A DNA stretch of 64,000 nucleotides from Kineothrix alysoides (GCF_000732725.1 NZ_JPNB01000002.1:1860001-1924000), one strand, 5' to 3'; numbered from the stretch's first letter, positions 38,602 to 48,755 are shown. Notes: generated from the letters alone by a model not told the origin. Made by a program: numbers and translations.

Positions 38602-40374
38602 ATGATTAAGAGGGTGCTTAACTATTGGTATTTGGTTTTGATCGGAGCATTTTTCGTAGTATCGATAGGGGTTTATGCTTGCTTTGGAGAAGAAAGTTAT
38701 ATTGCGGTACACGATAATCTCGATTTGTTCGTGGCACAGTTTCAGATGCTGAAAAATACGGGGAGCTTTTTTGCTCATAATGTGGAAGTTCCCTTTTTAG
38801 GGGGAATCAGCAGGGATAATCTTCCTTCGGAGCTTTCGCTTTATACAGTGCTGTTTATGTGTCTGCCTTCCTTCGCAGCGTATATAACGGGATATTTTCT
38901 TAAGATAGTGATAGCGATGGTTTCGGTATGGCTGCTGGCAGGGGACTGGTATGCAGAGAAGAGGAAGGAGTATCGTTCGCTTATAGCACTGCTTGGTTTT
39001 GCCTATGGGGCCTTGAACATGTTTCCTGCTTTTGGAATTTCGTTCACCTCTATCCCGCTTGTCATTTACTTGCTGAGAAGGATATATAAGAAGCCTTCCG
39101 TTTGGTTGTATTTGGCCCTTTTTTGCTATCCCTTTTTGTCTTATTTTTCTTATTTCGGCTTCTTTATTCTCGCTTACCTTACCGTTGCAGTTATCTGGCT
39201 TGCGGTTCGGGATAAAAAGCTTTCCAAAGCCTTACTGCTTGCACTTTTCGTGCTTGGGGCAGGGTATGTGGCCTTTGAATACCGGCTGTTTGGCATAATG
39301 CTTTTTAGCGATACGGAGACGATCCGTTCTACCATGGTGGAGGCAGATCTAACGGCGGGAGAGGTCCTGAGACAGATCGGGGATGTGTGGAAAAATGGGA
39401 TGTTCCATGCGGAAAGTGTACATGGGAAGCTGGTACTTCCTGTTTGCATCTTATATTTTATTTATCTGAACGGTAAATATATGAAGGACAAAAATTGGAG
39501 GGGGATTTTCCATGATAGCTACAACCTTCTCATATTTGTGATTTTATTTAACAGCATAATATATGGAATTTATAATTGGGGTGGATTTCGCAGACTGGTG
39601 GAAACTCTTCTGCCGCCGCTCAAAGGATTTCAATTTAATAGGACCGTATTTTTCAGCCCGTTTTTATGGTATGCATCTTTTTTTATAGTGCTGCAGCGTC
39701 TTTATGATTGTCGGAGCCTGCCTTTTCCGGGAAAAATAAAAGGGAATGATGTGATGAAACGGCTGGCAAGCAGTCTTGCGAACGGACTTGCATTAACTTC
39801 GATTGCCATTATTCTTCTGACTCCCGGCAGGTATAACGATTGGTATGCCACCTGCAAAAATAAGACGTTAGAGCTGGCCAAGGGAAAAGTGGCCGACGAT
39901 ATGTCCTACGGGGAATTCTATTCTACGGAATTATTTGCGGAAATCAAAGAGGATATCGGTTATGGCGGCGAATGGGCCGCGGCATATGGAATTCATCCGG
40001 CGGTATTAGAATATAACGGCATTGCTACGCTGGACGGTTATCTGGGTTTTTATTCCCAGCAATATAAAGAGAAGTTTCGCAAGGTGATAGCGCCTGCGCT
40101 GGAAAGGGTAGAAGCCAGCAGAATTTATTATGACGACTGGGGGGCACGGGTGTATGTGTATTCCGGGACGGATGCTTCGGTGGTAAGCGCGACAAAGACG
40201 ATACATGTAACTGATTATGATTTATATATGGATACCGAGGCCTTTGAGAAATTGGGGGGGAAATATATTTTTTCCCGGATTGAGCTTGGAAACGCGAAGG
40301 CTCTGGGGCTTACGCTCGTGAAGGCATATGAGCAGGAGAAGTCGCCTTATATAATTTATCTATACGAGAAATAG
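38602..40374 (+). CDS. Large polytopic membrane protein, DUF6044-like
   Basis: The 590-residue protein has about twelve helices and, after the first, the loop SYIAVHDNLDLFVAQFQML. The H-D-N-L-D stretch is the most conserved part of the DUF6044-type proteins as I remember them, and an acidic loop at this point is typical of GT-C folds. A soluble, outward C-terminal domain of about 150 residues follows (from about 440). It is probably a surface-glycan transferase; donor and acceptor are unknown. It stands alone between a 78-base gap and the next repeat, in the same direction as its neighbours. Confidence 0.6.
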   Translation: MIKRVLNYWYLVLIGAFFVVSIGVYACFGEESYIAVHDNLDLFVAQFQMLKNTGSFFAHNVEVPFLGGISRDNLPSELSLYTVLFMCLPSFAAYITGYFLKIVIAMVSVWLLAGDWYAEKRKEYRSLIALLGFAYGALNMFPAFGISFTSIPLVIYLLRRIYKKPSVWLYLALFCYPFLSYFSYFGFFILAYLTVAVIWLAVRDKKLSKALLLALFVLGAGYVAFEYRLFGIMLFSDTETIRSTMVEADLTAGEVLRQIGDVWKNGMFHAESVHGKLVLPVCILYFIYLNGKYMKDKNWRGIFHDSYNLLIFVILFNSIIYGIYNWGGFRRLVETLLPPLKGFQFNRTVFFSPFLWYASFFIVLQRLYDCRSLPFPGKIKGNDVMKRLASSLANGLALTSIAIILLTPGRYNDWYATCKNKTLELAKGKVADDMSYGEFYSTELFAEIKEDIGYGGEWAAAYGIHPAVLEYNGIATLDGYLGFYSQQYKEKFRKVIAPALERVEASRIYYDDWGARVYVYSGTDASVVSATKTIHVTDYDLYMDTEAFEKLGGKYIFSRIELGNAKALGLTLVKAYEQEKSPYIIYLYEK

Positions 40375-40391
40375 TTTTTAAATCTTAGTTT

Positions 40392-40492
40392 GTTACTATT
40401 TGGCCGTCCACATCGCGAGATAATTTTTGTGAGCGAAGCGCATTTTTGTTCTACATTAGTTGTTACTATGGTGCCGTAGGCTGAATAGTTGC
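40392..40492. repeat. Degenerate GTTACTATT-ended repeat element
   Basis: The unit begins GTTACTATTTGGCC and ends GGCTGAATAGTTGC, which are near-complements. The inside shares the CCA.ATCGC..GATA.TTTTTGT run with the element at 57698-57809. It lies in the gap between two plus-strand membrane genes. Confidence 0.5.
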
Positions 40493-40511
40493 AGAAGGAG
40501 AAATGTAATTT

Positions 40512-42032
40512 ATGAAAGGTTTGACATTTACGCGGGAAGGGAATGAAAGGAAGTGGGAACTGGCGGCAGAGATCGTTTTTTATTTGCTCGTGTTTGCGGC
40601 GATTGCTTGTTTTGCTATGATTCAGACCTATGGAGACCCGCCGGATGAAATCAATCGGTTCAAGGTGGTAAACTTTATTAGGAATCATGGAAGGCTGCCT
40701 TATGGCGGGGACCCGGAGGTAATATTAAACGGTTATGGGGCTTCGTATGCTTTTCAGCCTATATTGACTTATATTATACAAGGATATCTGCTTCGTTTTC
40801 TGGGGCTGTTTACTGCTGACGGATATGTGCTTCTTCTTGCGGCGCGGATGGTGAATGTGTGTTTCGGTGTACTAATGGCATATTTTGTGCGCATTATTTC
40901 CAAGGAGGCGTGGAGGAACCCGTATATTCAGTGGACTTTTACGCTGTTGGTGGTTTTCCTGCCGCAGAATATATTTATCCATTCCTATGTCAATACGGAT
41001 TCTATGGCGATGCTATCGGTCTCTATAATATTTTATGCTCTTTTGCGTGCACAGCGCAGGGGCTATGATAAGAAGGACTGTCTTCTGTTGGCGGCAGGAA
41101 TTATACTGTGTGCAATGTCCTACTATAATGCTTACGGTATTATTTTGGCGGCGATACTTATTTTTATCATAAGTTTTATAAACATGGTGCCGGCTCAGGA
41201 TGGCGAAGACGGGAACATGAAGCTAAAGGTAAAATGGCGGCAAATGTTACGAAATGGCGGCTTTATATCCGTTATTGTTTTGCTCGGTATCGGCTGGTGG
41301 TTTATCCGCAATGCGATTCTTTACGGAGGAGATATGATAGCGATGAATGCCCGCCTGGAATGCGCCATAGAGACCGCTACGGCGGAGTTTAATCCCTTGA
41401 CACGCTTTACCTATCAGAAAGAGGGGATTCCTTTAAATGAGATGTTGTTCGATACGGGATATATCACCCTGCTCAGAGACAGTTTCATCGCGATGTTCGG
41501 GCCGATGCTGATTCCTACGCATGGGTTGATTTATATATTTTATAAGCGTCTGTGGATAATAGCTTGTGTATTGGCGTTATTGCCGGTTAAGGCAATAGGG
41601 GGGATACTTGCAAGAAGGAGTGAAGGATTTGAGAAAGGCGGGAGAAATCTGCAGGAGGAAGCTTCAATATGGGAGTCTTATCGCAATACGGGTAAAAAGG
41701 ATACGGTTGTTTTTTATGCTTGTATGGCCTTGTTCTGCGCGATAACGATTGGACTTAGCATTTATTATTCTTATACATGGGAATTTCAGCCTCAGGGAAG
41801 GTATGTCCTGCCGGTTTTGATTCCGTTCATGTATCTGGTGGCGATAGGAGTTCAAAAGGCGTGTATAGTACTTGAACGGATTCGGATGAGAAGTGCCGGT
41901 AAATTGCTTTGCCTGGGAATTATGGCATATGTGATGCTTTCCTTTTCCTACAGTCTTTTTAACCGCTTTATACCGTATTATTTGCAGGGAGAAAACATGT
42001 TTTCCATGTATGGGAATGTCTTTGTGCCATAA
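40512..42032 (+). CDS. Polytopic membrane protein, DUF2142/ArnT-like
   Basis: The 506-residue protein has about eleven helices. The loop after helix one, TYGDPPDEINRFKVVNFIRNHG, contains the PDE.xR-type motif seen in DUF2142 and other GT-C relatives, and a later segment reads FLPQNIFIHSYVNTDSMAML, a typical second motif. Near the end the run PQGRYVLPVLIPFMYLVAIG matches the conserved QGRYLxP helix of this group. A glycosyltransferase using a polyprenyl-phosphate sugar is likely. It follows a degenerate repeat and has its own AAGGAG site. Confidence 0.7.
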   Translation: MKGLTFTREGNERKWELAAEIVFYLLVFAAIACFAMIQTYGDPPDEINRFKVVNFIRNHGRLPYGGDPEVILNGYGASYAFQPILTYIIQGYLLRFLGLFTADGYVLLLAARMVNVCFGVLMAYFVRIISKEAWRNPYIQWTFTLLVVFLPQNIFIHSYVNTDSMAMLSVSIIFYALLRAQRRGYDKKDCLLLAAGIILCAMSYYNAYGIILAAILIFIISFINMVPAQDGEDGNMKLKVKWRQMLRNGGFISVIVLLGIGWWFIRNAILYGGDMIAMNARLECAIETATAEFNPLTRFTYQKEGIPLNEMLFDTGYITLLRDSFIAMFGPMLIPTHGLIYIFYKRLWIIACVLALLPVKAIGGILARRSEGFEKGGRNLQEEASIWESYRNTGKKDTVVFYACMALFCAITIGLSIYYSYTWEFQPQGRYVLPVLIPFMYLVAIGVQKACIVLERIRMRSAGKLLCLGIMAYVMLSFSYSLFNRFIPYYLQGENMFSMYGNVFVP

Positions 42033-42208
42033 ATACCTATATATAGCATGCGATATACCTTATCTTGACCATATTCAGGTTGGATGGTATGATAGAAATC
42101 GGCGTTACTATTGAGCAATATACGATAATATCTTGCATGATTTGCGGTTTTTAGAATCAGAATTACTTCAGAGTTTCTTTTACTTTTGAAAGGAGAACGT
42201 TTACAGAC

Positions 42209-43189
42209 ATGGCGGTAAGAATACATAACTTTTTGGGAAGATTAGGATGGAACGCGAGGAAATATCTCCCGATGCTGTCCAGTGAAAGCTATCTGAAGCT
42301 TCAGTTTATAACAAGAAGAAAATTACAGAAAAATTACATAGATCATTTTATGGAAAGAGAAGAGGTTCCCATGCCGTTAGTCGTAAATTTGGAGACGATT
42401 AACCGCTGCAATAGCACGTGTGAGTTCTGTACGGCTAATAAAAATGCGGAAAAGAGGCCTTATAAGCGCATGGAAGACGAGCTGTTCTACAGCATCATCG
42501 ACCAGTTAGCAGAGTGGGGATATAAAGGGCATCTGACGATGTATGGTAATAATGAGCCGTGGCTGGACACCCGCATCGTGGAATTTCATAAATATGCAAG
42601 GGAAAAGCTTCCTGAGGCGTTCATTTTCATGTCTACGAATGGACTTTTGCTGGATGTAGATAAGGTGAAATCGGTTATCCCATATGTAGACCAGCTCATT
42701 ATAAATAATTACAGTCTGGAGATGAAGCTGCACGAAAACATTCAGGTGGTCTATGATTATATCAAGGCTCATCCGCAGGAGTTTGGAGATGTGGATATAC
42801 TAATTCAGATGCGCTATTTAAAAGAGGTACTTACGAACCGTGCGGGCAGCGCTCCGAATAAGAAAGCCACTGAGAAGGTAATTACTGAAACTTGCCTTAT
42901 GCCTTACACGGATATGTGGATTATGCCGAACGGGAAATTGGGAATTTGCTGCTGCGATAATTTAGAGGTGACGGATTTGGCAGATTTGCATGAGATGCCG
43001 TTAAAAGAGGCGTGGAACAGCAAGAAGTATCAGAAGCTTCGAGAGGCGATTCGGACGGGGAGACAGAACTATCCGTTCTGCAAGCACTGTGACTTTATCG
43101 ATGCAGGACTCCGTATGGATGCGGTGGACGATGTACTGAGGAATAATGATGAAATACACGGGGCTAGACAGTCCATGTTTAAAAGGTAG
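42209..43189 (+). CDS. Radical SAM/SPASM-domain protein
   Basis: The 326-residue protein has the radical-SAM CxxxCxxC motif (CNSTCEFC, residues about 68-75) after LVVNLETINR, a GNNEPWLD segment near residue 114 and a C-terminal SPASM-type domain with further cysteines (CLMPYTDMWIMPNGKLGICCCDN, then CKHCDF) for auxiliary iron-sulfur clusters. Such enzymes modify peptides, sugars or other substrates by radical chemistry. No peptide precursor gene is seen next to it. The surrounding genes suggest a glycan or lipid-linked substrate, which is inference. The gap 42033-42208 holds no recognised element. Confidence 0.85.
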   Translation: MAVRIHNFLGRLGWNARKYLPMLSSESYLKLQFITRRKLQKNYIDHFMEREEVPMPLVVNLETINRCNSTCEFCTANKNAEKRPYKRMEDELFYSIIDQLAEWGYKGHLTMYGNNEPWLDTRIVEFHKYAREKLPEAFIFMSTNGLLLDVDKVKSVIPYVDQLIINNYSLEMKLHENIQVVYDYIKAHPQEFGDVDILIQMRYLKEVLTNRAGSAPNKKATEKVITETCLMPYTDMWIMPNGKLGICCCDNLEVTDLADLHEMPLKEAWNSKKYQKLREAIRTGRQNYPFCKHCDFIDAGLRMDAVDDVLRNNDEIHGARQSMFKR

Positions 43190-43195
43190 ATAAGT

Positions 43196-43226
43196 AAAAG
43201 GGACGGCAGTGGCAGTCCCTTTTATT
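43196..43226 (+). terminator. Terminator of the radical SAM gene
   Basis: AAAAGGGAC (43196-43204) pairs with GTCCCTTTT (43215-43223) around an 11-base loop and is followed by TATTA. Confidence 0.6.
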
Positions 43227-43262
43227 AGTAGGGGCTCGGATTAGGAGAAGGAGAATGGTGGA

Positions 43263-44282
43263 GTGAAATCTAAAAAGAGAAATATGATTTATATGGCAGC
43301 AATGGTATTAGCGTTTGCGTTGATGTTAACATCCTGCGCAGCGAGTGCCGGTACAGAAGAAAACACAGTAGAAAATATTTCGAATAATTCTTCGGAACAA
43401 AAAGATTCACAAGATAATTCGCCCCAGTCGGGTACTGCACAGGAGGAAGGCAGTACTCAGGCGGAAGATAGTGTACAGAATAAAACGGATGCACAAAGAG
43501 AGGGAAATTCCGGGGATAAAACCAGTATGACGGATGATGAAGCAAAAAATGAAGAGCAGCAGCCCCTCTCTCCTTGGGCCGGCAAAAAAGTCTCTATCTG
43601 CGGCGACAGCATTTCTACCTTCACCGGTTTTATTCCGGACTATTACAGTAAATTCTATCCGGAAAACGGCGATATTACGGATGTGAACGATACCTGGTGG
43701 ATGCAGGTGATAAAACGTACAGGAATGGAGCTTTGCCGGAATGCGTCCTTTTCAGGAAGCACGGTAAGCGGGCAGTCTCAGGACAATCATGAAGGAAGGT
43801 ATTCCTGCGGCAATCAGAGGATGGCGGATTTGGCAAGCGAGGAGGGGGACTGGCCGGATATAATTATCATTTTGATGGGTGCCAATGACTTGCTTAACCA
43901 TATCCCGTTAGGAGCTTATAACAGCGCTTCAGCAGTGGAAGAAGGATATATACAGACCTTCAGCGAAGCTTATGCGCTGATGTTGGATAAGATGAAGACG
44001 TGGTATCCCGATGCTGAAATTTATTGCTGCACCATTGCGGAGGTATCCCGCTGGAACGATGCGGGAGAAAAGTTCCCATTTATGAACGAGCACGGCCTGA
44101 CAGTGAAGGACTATAATGCATGGATAACTGCCATTGCACAGGAAAAGGGAGCGAAGCTTATCGATGTGTATAACTGCGGAATAACGTATGAAAATGCGCA
44201 GGAATATACCAGTGACGGAACGCATCCTAATGCGGCAGGGGCGAAGCTCATTGCGGATAAGGTCTGCGAGACTTTTCAATAA
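43263..44282 (+). CDS. SGNH/GDSL hydrolase lipoprotein, second
   Basis: A GTG start follows GGAGAATGGTGGA. The 339-residue protein has a lipoprotein signal ending LMLTSC (cysteine about residue 25), a Glu/Ser-rich linker to about residue 95, and an SGNH domain with VSICGDSISTFTGFIPD (nucleophile serine), GANDLL, and DGTHPNAAGAKLIADKV (Asp-His). It resembles the lipoprotein at 30690 in layout but not closely in sequence. Likely an extracellular esterase for acylated glycan. It ends at a strong bidirectional terminator. Confidence 0.85.
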   Translation: MKSKKRNMIYMAAMVLAFALMLTSCAASAGTEENTVENISNNSSEQKDSQDNSPQSGTAQEEGSTQAEDSVQNKTDAQREGNSGDKTSMTDDEAKNEEQQPLSPWAGKKVSICGDSISTFTGFIPDYYSKFYPENGDITDVNDTWWMQVIKRTGMELCRNASFSGSTVSGQSQDNHEGRYSCGNQRMADLASEEGDWPDIIIILMGANDLLNHIPLGAYNSASAVEEGYIQTFSEAYALMLDKMKTWYPDAEIYCCTIAEVSRWNDAGEKFPFMNEHGLTVKDYNAWITAIAQEKGAKLIDVYNCGITYENAQEYTSDGTHPNAAGAKLIADKVCETFQ

Positions 44283-44286
44283 GAAG

Positions 44287-44324
44287 AAGGTATCCCAATC
44301 GTGTTGTGGTTGGGATACCTTTTC
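44287..44324. terminator. Bidirectional terminator between convergent genes
   Basis: AAGGTATCCCAA (44287-44298) pairs with TTGGGATACCTT (44310-44321); T follows on the plus strand and a complementary A run precedes. It serves both the lipoprotein gene and the minus-strand flavoenzyme. Confidence 0.7.
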
Positions 44325-44333
44325 TATATTTGG

Positions 44334-45926
44334 TTATTCTATTTCGTTGGTTTTGGCGTCTTCGTGATACTCTTTTTCCGTATTCACGTTCCATATGTTA
44401 CGCTTGTCCTTTATGCCGTTTTTGATATTTTTTACGGCTTCGAAGGAGGTGCACATGGAATGGTCGATATTGTTATAACGATGCTGGCCGTTGCGGCCTA
44501 CGCAATACAGGTTATCGATCGTATTTAAGTAATCGATGAGCTTATCTATATCCTTGTAAGTATCGAAGTAAGCGGGATATGCCTTTTTCACACGCTCCAC
44601 ATGGGTGTCTAACACCTCGGAGGCGCTGTCGATAAGCTGTATTTTTATCATTTCGGCAATAGCGTATTCGGAAAATTGTTCATCGGTCATGGACCAGAAG
44701 CGGTCCCCTTCGTTACAAAAATATTCCAGTCCTACCCATATAGTATGTTCCAAATCCTTAATCATATAAGGAGACCAGTTGTTATATATCTGCAAACGCC
44801 CCATATCTACAGTTCTGTCATGAACGTAAATCCAGCAGTCGGGGACGATGTCTCCCACGGTCCTCATTTTTGTCAGGTTTTTAAGGTTCAGCTTCGGAAC
44901 GAGAACGCCGAGGGTCATGTAATCGCGGTAAGGTAGTCCTGACGCTACTGCGGCGATATTCTCGGGCACATCGTTCATGCCGCCCACTAAATCTTTAACC
45001 GGCATGGAGGAGATAAAAATATCGCCTTCCATGGTGGAGGTTATTCCGTCGTGGGTATAGGTAAGGGCTGTGATGCGGCCTGTTTCGTCTTTGGTAAGGC
45101 TCGTTACTTCGCTGTTTTTCAATATTTTTCCGCCAAGTTTGATGATTTCTTCGGCGGTTACCTCCCAGAGCTGGCCAGGACCGAGCTTAGGATACTTGAA
45201 CTGCTCGATTAGAGATGTCTCCACCTTGCGTCTCTCTTTTCCGGGAAGCATTTTTGAGAAAACGTCCTTAATAATTGCGATAATAGATAGTCCTTTTACC
45301 CGCTGGGAGCCCCAATCGGGAGCAATTTCACTGGGATTTCTTCCCCAGAGATTTTCGGTGTAGTTTTCAAAGAACATGGAATAAAGTTTTCGCCCGAAGC
45401 GGTTGATATAAAAATCTTCCAGAGAATTTTCTTTTCTTTTGTAGACAAGAGCCTTTAAATAACTGAATCCAACGATGATGGTCGTAATAAATCCCATATT
45501 TTTAATCGTTTCGAACTTTAAAGAAATCGGATAATCGAAGAACTTTCGGTTGAAGTAAATGCGGGATACGCGATTTCTGTTCAGCATGACACGGTCTTCT
45601 TTTTCCGGGTCCGGTCCGCTTTCGGCAAGCGGCATAGAGCGGCTTAGCAAAATATCGTCGTAGGATGGGTTGCCCTGCTCCGGCAGCATGCTTTCCCACC
45701 ACCTGTTAACTTCGGGCACCTTGGAGAAGAAGCGGTGTCCTCCCATATCCATGCGGTTTCCATTGTGGTTTACCGTTCTGGAGATACCGCCAAAGGCAGA
45801 GCTTTCCTCGAATATGACCACTTCGAACTCATTATTGCCATGGTCATCTGCCTGTTTGTTTGTCAGCAATTCATAGGCAGCAGTCAATCCGGCAGGACCA
45901 GCCCCTATGATAAGAACCTTCTTCAT
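44334..45926 (-). CDS. UDP-galactopyranose-mutase-like FAD oxidoreductase
   Basis: The 530-residue protein starts with the FAD motif [16 protein letters not shown] (residues 6-21), [20 protein letters not shown] near residue 46, then a long middle with [14 protein letters not shown] and [20 protein letters not shown], and a C-terminal FAD-contact stretch [16 protein letters not shown]. The N-terminal part matches the protoporphyrinogen-oxidase/Glf superfamily. Members of this length in glycan loci are usually annotated as NAD(P)/FAD-dependent oxidoreductases near UDP-galactopyranose mutase. It is monocistronic, with a terminator on each side. Substrate uncertain. Confidence 0.75.
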   Translation of the reverse strand: MKKVLIIGAGPAGLTAAYELLTNKQADDHGNNEFEVVIFEESSAFGGISRTVNHNGNRMDMGGHRFFSKVPEVNRWWESMLPEQGNPSYDDILLSRSMPLAESGPDPEKEDRVMLNRNRVSRIYFNRKFFDYPISLKFETIKNMGFITTIIVGFSYLKALVYKRKENSLEDFYINRFGRKLYSMFFENYTENLWGRNPSEIAPDWGSQRVKGLSIIAIIKDVFSKMLPGKERRKVETSLIEQFKYPKLGPGQLWEVTAEEIIKLGGKILKNSEVTSLTKDETGRITALTYTHDGITSTMEGDIFISSMPVKDLVGGMNDVPENIAAVASGLPYRDYMTLGVLVPKLNLKNLTKMRTVGDIVPDCWIYVHDRTVDMGRLQIYNNWSPYMIKDLEHTIWVGLEYFCNEGDRFWSMTDEQFSEYAIAEMIKIQLIDSASEVLDTHVERVKKAYPAYFDTYKDIDKLIDYLNTIDNLYCVGRNGQHRYNNIDHSMCTSFEAVKNIKNGIKDKRNIWNVNTEKEYHEDAKTNEIE

Positions 45927-46492
45927 ATATTAAAATTCCTCTCATATCAACTAATTATTTGTATTTTCCCAATTCGTAACAAAAACAAATGTTACAGTTT
46001 AGATGAAGACTGAACCGTAACAAATAAGCCACAATTAAGATATATTTTAACATGTAATCGATAGAATGTCTATTCTCAATCTCGGGTATGAAACCGCCTG
46101 TATCGGGTTTTCGATTGTTTATATATAAATTTATATAAAAAATAAGCTGGACAAATATTCCTGAGATGGTAATATTTTTATGAGAAGCTATGAAAGATAT
46201 CTGGTTTTAAGGTATAATACCTTGTAGTTACTGTTTCAAACCATTATAATAAAATGAAATAAAAACAAATGAATTTATCGCAGAAAATAAAACATATTCC
46301 ACAAAGAAATGGGAAAGCTTGCAGTTATGGCTCCACTATCTTGTCAGCAGCGCCTTGGAAAATCCGGAAGAGGAAAGAGTCGTTCGGATACGGTTATGTT
46401 GAAAGTGACAAGAAGAAAATTACAGCAAACAAAAAAGAAGCGTTGGAGGCATTGATAGAAAGAGAAAATTGTGGGAAGAAGGGGATGCGAAT
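45927..46492. other. Intergenic stretch before the nucleoside operon
   Basis: The left part has a degenerate palindrome (GTTACAGTTTAG at 45991-46002 with CTGAACCGTAAC at 46010-46021) related to the GTTACT repeats. The middle is AT-rich. From 46269 an open frame of 102 codons ends inside the 18-bp repeat array; it reads as unremarkable sequence before MSTKHS repeats, and I do not consider it a gene. An alternative frame (YSTKKWESLQLWLHYLVSS) suggests decay of an unidentified gene. Confidence 0.3.
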
Positions 46493-47317
46493 ATGGAGAA
46501 TGAGCATAAAACACTCAATGAGTACAAAACACTCAATGAGTACAAAACACTCAATGAGTACAAAACACTCATAGAAGAAAGACAGGCTCACATCCGTTTA
46601 TCGGTGCAGGACGGAGCAAAATACGCGATTTTACCGGGAGATCCGGGAAGAATCGACCATATTAAGAAGTTTTTGACGGATGCGAAGGAGCTCCAATATA
46701 ACAGGGAAATGCGAAGTGCCAGCGGATATTACAAGGGCATTAAGATACTGGCAGTTTCTACCGGAATGGGCGGGGCTTCCACAGGAATTACCGTAGAGGA
46801 GCTGCGCAATATCGGAGTGGAATATATGATTCGCATCGGGAGCTGTGGTGCTCTTGACCCTTCCATACGCCTCGGGGATCTGGTCCTCGTAAACGGGGCG
46901 GTAAGGGATGACGGAGCCTCTAAAGCCTATATTGAGCCGGTATATCCGGCCATTCCGGATACCCGTCTTCTTATGGCTACTATTCGGTCGGCGGAGGAGA
47001 AGGGATTTCCTTTCCACATCGGGAAAGCGAGAAGCCATGACAGTTTTTATACCGACAAAGAAGAAGCCATCGATGCCTACTGGTCGGCGAAAGGAATTTT
47101 GGGAGCGGATATGGAGACGGCCGCGCTGTTCACAATTGGAGCTCTGCGGGGGGTAAAATGTGCCTCTATTTTGAATACGGTGGTGGAGTTCGAGGCCGAT
47201 TTAAAGCAGAATATCAACGATTATGTGGACGGAGAATCTATCGTAAAACAAGGCGAGGAAAATGAAATCATTACAGCATTGGAAGCCTTTGTCATACAAA
47301 ACAATACGAACAATTAA
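46493..47317 (+). CDS. udp: Uridine phosphorylase-like nucleoside phosphorylase
   Basis: Start ATG 46493 has AAGGGG upstream; an in-frame TTG at 46469 is less likely. After a repeat-encoded N-terminus (NEYKTL repeated three times) comes the phosphorylase: LPGDPGRIDHI near residue 42, VSTGMGGASTGITVEEL near residue 85 (phosphate and ribose contacts), RIGSCGALDPSI, and GADMETAALFTIGALRG near residue 203. This is the NP-I family fold; it splits uridine or a related nucleoside with phosphate. With the ECF transporter that follows, it suggests uptake and use of nucleosides. The 274-residue length is ordinary once the repeat part is removed. Confidence 0.8.
   Translation: MENEHKTLNEYKTLNEYKTLNEYKTLIEERQAHIRLSVQDGAKYAILPGDPGRIDHIKKFLTDAKELQYNREMRSASGYYKGIKILAVSTGMGGASTGITVEELRNIGVEYMIRIGSCGALDPSIRLGDLVLVNGAVRDDGASKAYIEPVYPAIPDTRLLMATIRSAEEKGFPFHIGKARSHDSFYTDKEEAIDAYWSAKGILGADMETAALFTIGALRGVKCASILNTVVEFEADLKQNINDYVDGESIVKQGEENEIITALEAFVIQNNTNN
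46500..46571 (+). repeat. Tandem 18-bp palindromic repeat array at the 5' end of udp
   Basis: Three perfect copies of ATGAGTACAAAACACTCA (46518-46571) and one degenerate copy (46500-46517) lie in a row inside the coding region. Each unit has the inverted ends ATGAGT/ACTCA(T). Read in the udp frame they give NEYKTL; in the +1 frame they give MSTKHS. The array has multiples of 18, so copy changes keep the frame. The same unit recurs at 48752, 49622 and 49653. Confidence 0.85.
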
Positions 47318-47334
47318 ACGGAGGGAATAAGGAA

Positions 47335-47949
47335 ATGAGTAAAAATGGAAAGAGTTTATGGTCACTGAAATTTAACACGGCGACGCTGGTATTGATTCCG
47401 GCGGCCATCGGAATCAACTATCTGGGCAAGCTGTTTGCCGGCGCGCTGAAGCTTCCGCTGTGGCTGGATGCCATCGGAACCTGCCTGGCAGCGGTGCTTG
47501 CAGGCCCGATTGTGGGCGCGCTATGTGGTGCTGCCAATAACATTATTTACGGACTTACGATGGATCCGATTTCGACGGTATACGCCTTGACGAACATCGC
47601 TATCGGTCTTGTGGTCGGTGTATTGTCTTACAAGGGCTTTATGAAAAATATCAAGCTGTCACTAGTTACCGCCATCATAGTCGGTTTTGTTGCCGTTGTG
47701 GTATCCACGCCCCTTAACATGATTTTCTGGGGAGGAACTACCGGAAATATATGGGGCGATGCCGTTTATGCATGGGCACTGGCACAGAATATACCGGTAT
47801 TTATCGCTTCATTTCTGGATGAAGTTATCGTAGACCTTCCGGATAAGATTGCAGTTATACTGATCGTATTTGGAATCAGCAAGAGCCTGCCTAAGAGCCT
47901 GGTGGCACTGTATCAGAGCGGAGATACGATTGAAAGTCTGGACGATTAA
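47335..47949 (+). CDS. ECF transporter S component (substrate-binding)
   Basis: The 204-residue protein has six membrane helices: ATLVLIPAAIGINYLG, LPLWLDAIGTCLAAVLAGPIVGALCGA, STVYALTNIAIGLVVGVL and others. The L-P-L-W-L-D-A-I-G run and the G-P-I-V-G-A-L pattern fit the S-component fold of energy-coupling factor transporters. Position between a uridine phosphorylase and the EcfT/ATPase genes suggests a nucleoside substrate. It has a strong GGAGGGAATAAGGA ribosome site 17 bases after the phosphorylase gene. Confidence 0.8.
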   Translation: MSKNGKSLWSLKFNTATLVLIPAAIGINYLGKLFAGALKLPLWLDAIGTCLAAVLAGPIVGALCGAANNIIYGLTMDPISTVYALTNIAIGLVVGVLSYKGFMKNIKLSLVTAIIVGFVAVVVSTPLNMIFWGGTTGNIWGDAVYAWALAQNIPVFIASFLDEVIVDLPDKIAVILIVFGISKSLPKSLVALYQSGDTIESLDD

Positions 47950-47981
47950 TCTAAGGAATCTAAGGAAGGCATATTTATAAA

Positions 47982-48755
47982 ATGAAGAGTATTAGTTTGT
48001 ATGAAGAAAAAGGTTCGTTGCTGAATAAGATGGCGCCGGAAAGTAAAATACTTTATATCGTGGTCGCTCTCTTGCTGCCTGTTATCATGGGCAGCAAGTG
48101 GGTCAGCGTCGGATTCATTGTCTTCAGCGCTTGTTTGCTGCTCATATCCAAGGTGCTTAGAAAGACTGTGCCGATTTTGAGCATTTCGGGCTTTGTCCTG
48201 CTTACCGTTGTTATCATTCAGGGAATATTCCGCGCCGGAAATGTTACTCCGGTGCTTACTGTCGGTCCTGTCAGTTTTTACGAAGAGGGACTTTATTTTG
48301 CTTTGGGAATCGTGATCAATGTGCTCAATATCCTGCTGAGCTTCTGTGTGCTGATTCTTACTGCAAAGCCCTCAGATATTGTGGAGAATTTCGTGAGGAA
48401 GGGTTTTTCGTCCAGGTTCGGATACGTGTTCATATCTGTTTTTCAGATCATTCCTCAGATGACGGAGACCATGTCTACCATTACCGATGCGCAGAGAAGC
48501 AGAGGAATGGAGACAGAGGGAAATCTTCTGGTGCGTATCAAGGCGTTTATTCCCTTGATTTCGCCGGTAGTTATGAGTTCGCTGATCAATACGAAGGAAC
48601 GCGCTTTGGCGCTGGAGGTACGAGGATTTAACGCGAAAAATAAAAAGACATTCTTAAATGATGAAAAAAAATGCGGTGCTGACAGATACGTTCAGCTCGG
48701 GATGCTTATCCTGCTCGCCGCGGGCATTGTGTGGAGGATTGCAGGATGGAAATGA
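47982..48755 (+). CDS. ecfT: ECF transporter T component
   Basis: The 257-residue protein has five or so helices (KILYIVVALLLPVIMGSKWV first) and the EcfT cytoplasmic motifs that contact the ATPases: QRSRGMETEG near residue 169 and ALEVRGFNAKNK near residue 210 (the A-R-G type coupling motifs). It connects the S component with the two ATPases. The stop overlaps the next start by ten bases. Confidence 0.88.
   Translation: MKSISLYEEKGSLLNKMAPESKILYIVVALLLPVIMGSKWVSVGFIVFSACLLLISKVLRKTVPILSISGFVLLTVVIIQGIFRAGNVTPVLTVGPVSFYEEGLYFALGIVINVLNILLSFCVLILTAKPSDIVENFVRKGFSSRFGYVFISVFQIIPQMTETMSTITDAQRSRGMETEGNLLVRIKAFIPLISPVVMSSLINTKERALALEVRGFNAKNKKTFLNDEKKCGADRYVQLGMLILLAAGIVWRIAGWK

Noticed and set aside
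44301-44528. 75-codon plus-strand frame across the terminator at 44287
   Set aside because: It is antisense to the flavoenzyme gene and starts inside the hairpin.
46500-46571. 18-bp tandem repeat considered as CRISPR
   Set aside because: There are no spacers between units, the unit is short, and it lies inside a coding region.
46269-46574. 102-codon frame ending in MSTKHS repeats
   Set aside because: No ribosome site or domain; its end is the repeat array read out of frame with udp.
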